From Azospirillum brasilense (lineage in GTDB: Bacteria > Pseudomonadota > Alphaproteobacteria > Azospirillales > Azospirillaceae), in NCBI RefSeq assembly GCF_005222205.1, contig NZ_CP032349.1:124001-188000 (forward strand): a DNA stretch of 64,000 nucleotides. Direction: 5' to 3'. Below are positions 63,112 through 64,000 of this stretch, in pieces. The first letter of the stretch is position 1, and each line of letters starts with the position of its first letter. The notes below the pieces were generated by a model. The model was not told where the DNA came from, ran no database searches, and was given only the letters and a program-made list of their open reading frames with translations. A program made the translations under genes and the position numbers.

Positions 63112-64000
63112 CTATGATGCGCCTCGTGAAATACGCCGAGAGCGCGCCATCTTGCGGCGAGAGAGGCCGATCTTGATGCCGACCAGCACGGGAGCGGCGA
63201 TCACGAAGAGCAGGGCGACGGCGGTGAACGCCGTGTCGAAGGCGATCACCGTGGACTGACCCGTCACGGTCCGGCCCAGAAGGCTCGTCGCGACCCGGCT
63301 TGCGGCCGCCGCCTCCAGCCCCTTCGCCGTCAGCGTGGCTGCGGTGGTCATCAGCCGCTCGATGGGCATGAGGCCTCCCGCGGCGACGTTGGCGCCGAGG
63401 ACCGCGGCGTTGGCGGGGATGTCATGGTCGATCAGGGTCTGGAGCGCCGCGACTCCCATCAGGCCGCCAAGCTGGCGACCGGTGTTGAAGAGGCCGATTC
63501 CGGCCGCCAGACTCCGGCGATCGAGGGTGCCGAAAGCGATCAGTGTGATCGACAGGAACAGCAAGCCGAGGCCCAGACCGCGCAGCAGGATCGCCGCCAT
63601 CATGTCGTCAGCACCACTCTCGGCGGTCGAGCCGGACAGCATCCACATGGCGCCCGTGATGGTCAGGATGCCGAAGGGCACCGTGGCGAACGGAGGGACG
63701 CGGCGCACCTGAATCAGAAAGGCGGCCATCAGGAGCGAGCCGATGAAAAGCGCGCCGCTCGGCAACAGCAGCAGGCCGGCCTCGGTGGGCGTGAAGGCGA
63801 GGACGGACAGGGCGAACGACGGAATCAGGAACGCGCTTCCGAACAGGGCGGCGCCGGCGACGAAGCTGACAATGAAGGCGAAGGAAAAGGCGTCCGACTC
63901 GAACGGGGAGACGTCGAGCAGGCCCTGGCCCTTCATCAACGCCTGTTGGCCGAGAAAGACCAGCAGGGCGGCTGCGCCGGTCACGGCCAGCCACAGGATG
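63112..64000 (-). CDS. DHA2-type multidrug MFS transporter, C-terminal part
   Basis: At least 295 residues, open to the window edge. Segments match the second half of 14-helix EmrB/QacA transporters: FSFAFIVSFVAGAALFGSAF, LIPSFALSVLAFTPTEAGLL, LLRGLGLGLLFLSITLIAFG and SLAAGIGLFNTGRQLGGLMG (motif C-like). Ends in a basic cytoplasmic tail. The N-terminal half lies beyond 64000. Confidence 0.85.
   Translation of the reverse strand, partial: ILWLAVTGAAALLVFLGQQALMKGQGLLDVSPFESDAFSFAFIVSFVAGAALFGSAFLIPSFALSVLAFTPTEAGLLLLPSGALFIGSLLMAAFLIQVRRVPPFATVPFGILTITGAMWMLSGSTAESGADDMMAAILLRGLGLGLLFLSITLIAFGTLDRRSLAAGIGLFNTGRQLGGLMGVAALQTLIDHDIPANAAVLGANVAAGGLMPIERLMTTAATLTAKGLEAAAASRVATSLLGRTVTGQSTVIAFDTAFTAVALLFVIAAPVLVGIKIGLSRRKMARSRRISRGAS

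Overview
The window looks like accessory DNA of a high-GC alphaproteobacterium, most likely an Azospirillum-like member of the Rhodospirillales. Grounds: strong third-position GC, uptake systems for peptides, organic cations and sugar acids typical of rhizosphere bacteria, and IS5, IS6, IS630, IS701 and IS1182-like debris. The assignment is an inference from gene content. No tRNA, rRNA, CRISPR array or replication origin was seen.

Layout. 1-5.5 kb: ferritin-like protein, a LodA-type cysteine tryptophylquinone amino-acid oxidase and its LodB-type flavoprotein maturase, facing a 552-residue protein with a Hint (intein/hedgehog-type) domain. 5.7-9.5 kb: decayed insertion sequences around a group of small stress-type genes (60-aa hydrophilic protein, helix-hairpin-helix protein, DUF2267, PEBP/YbhB). 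9.6-11.6 kb: RTX calcium-binding protein broken by a one-base frameshift, then an intact IS5-type element with a CTAA target duplication. 13.4-14.9 kb: TetR regulator overlapping an extra methionine aminopeptidase. 15.8-25.6 kb: IclR regulator divergent from a peptide-type ABC importer with D-aminoacylase, RidA and a D-threonine-aldolase-like enzyme, a coherent route for N-acyl-D-amino acids or D-peptides. 25.6-28.5 kb: two short-chain dehydrogenases divergent from a GlxA-type AraC regulator.

29.9-39.3 kb: sugar-acid block. One arm holds a DUF4862 protein, an MHS-type transporter and a 2-hydroxyacid dehydrogenase; the other holds an L-idonate 5-dehydrogenase-like enzyme, an enolase-superfamily dehydratase, a gluconate 5-dehydrogenase-like SDR and two GntR regulators. 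A tandem TGGT motif recurs in both divergent promoters and in front of the second GntR gene, suggesting one regulon. 39.6-41.7 kb: epimerase-like gene divergent from LysR. 42.4-51.9 kb: acuI-acuR pair (acryloyl-CoA reductase and its TetR regulator) with a palindromic operator, the tail of a TMAO/DMSO reductase gene, another TetR, and an operon of a spermidine/putrescine-type ABC importer followed by a CaiC-like acyl-CoA ligase and an enoyl-CoA hydratase. It reads as uptake and CoA-dependent degradation of a small organic cation or acid.

52-57.3 kb: an IS6-family copy in each orientation, apparently identical, flanking 3.2 kb with an MFS gene, a small hypothetical gene, a MITE-like element inside a Tn5-type transposase remnant, and two genes cut by the IS ends. 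57.4-64 kb: class II Fic protein with a repeat-rich promoter, IS630 debris, an SDR whose Tat signal has lost its start, a broken AraC gene, an Rrf2 regulator overlapping a methyltransferase, and the C-terminal part of a DHA2 multidrug transporter running off the window.

The strongest leads for something undescribed are the LodAB/ferritin/Hint neighbourhood, the three-site tandem-repeat operator in the sugar-acid regulon, the TetR-coupled second methionine aminopeptidase, and the 120-bp cluster of four consecutive perfect hairpins at 39.4 kb.
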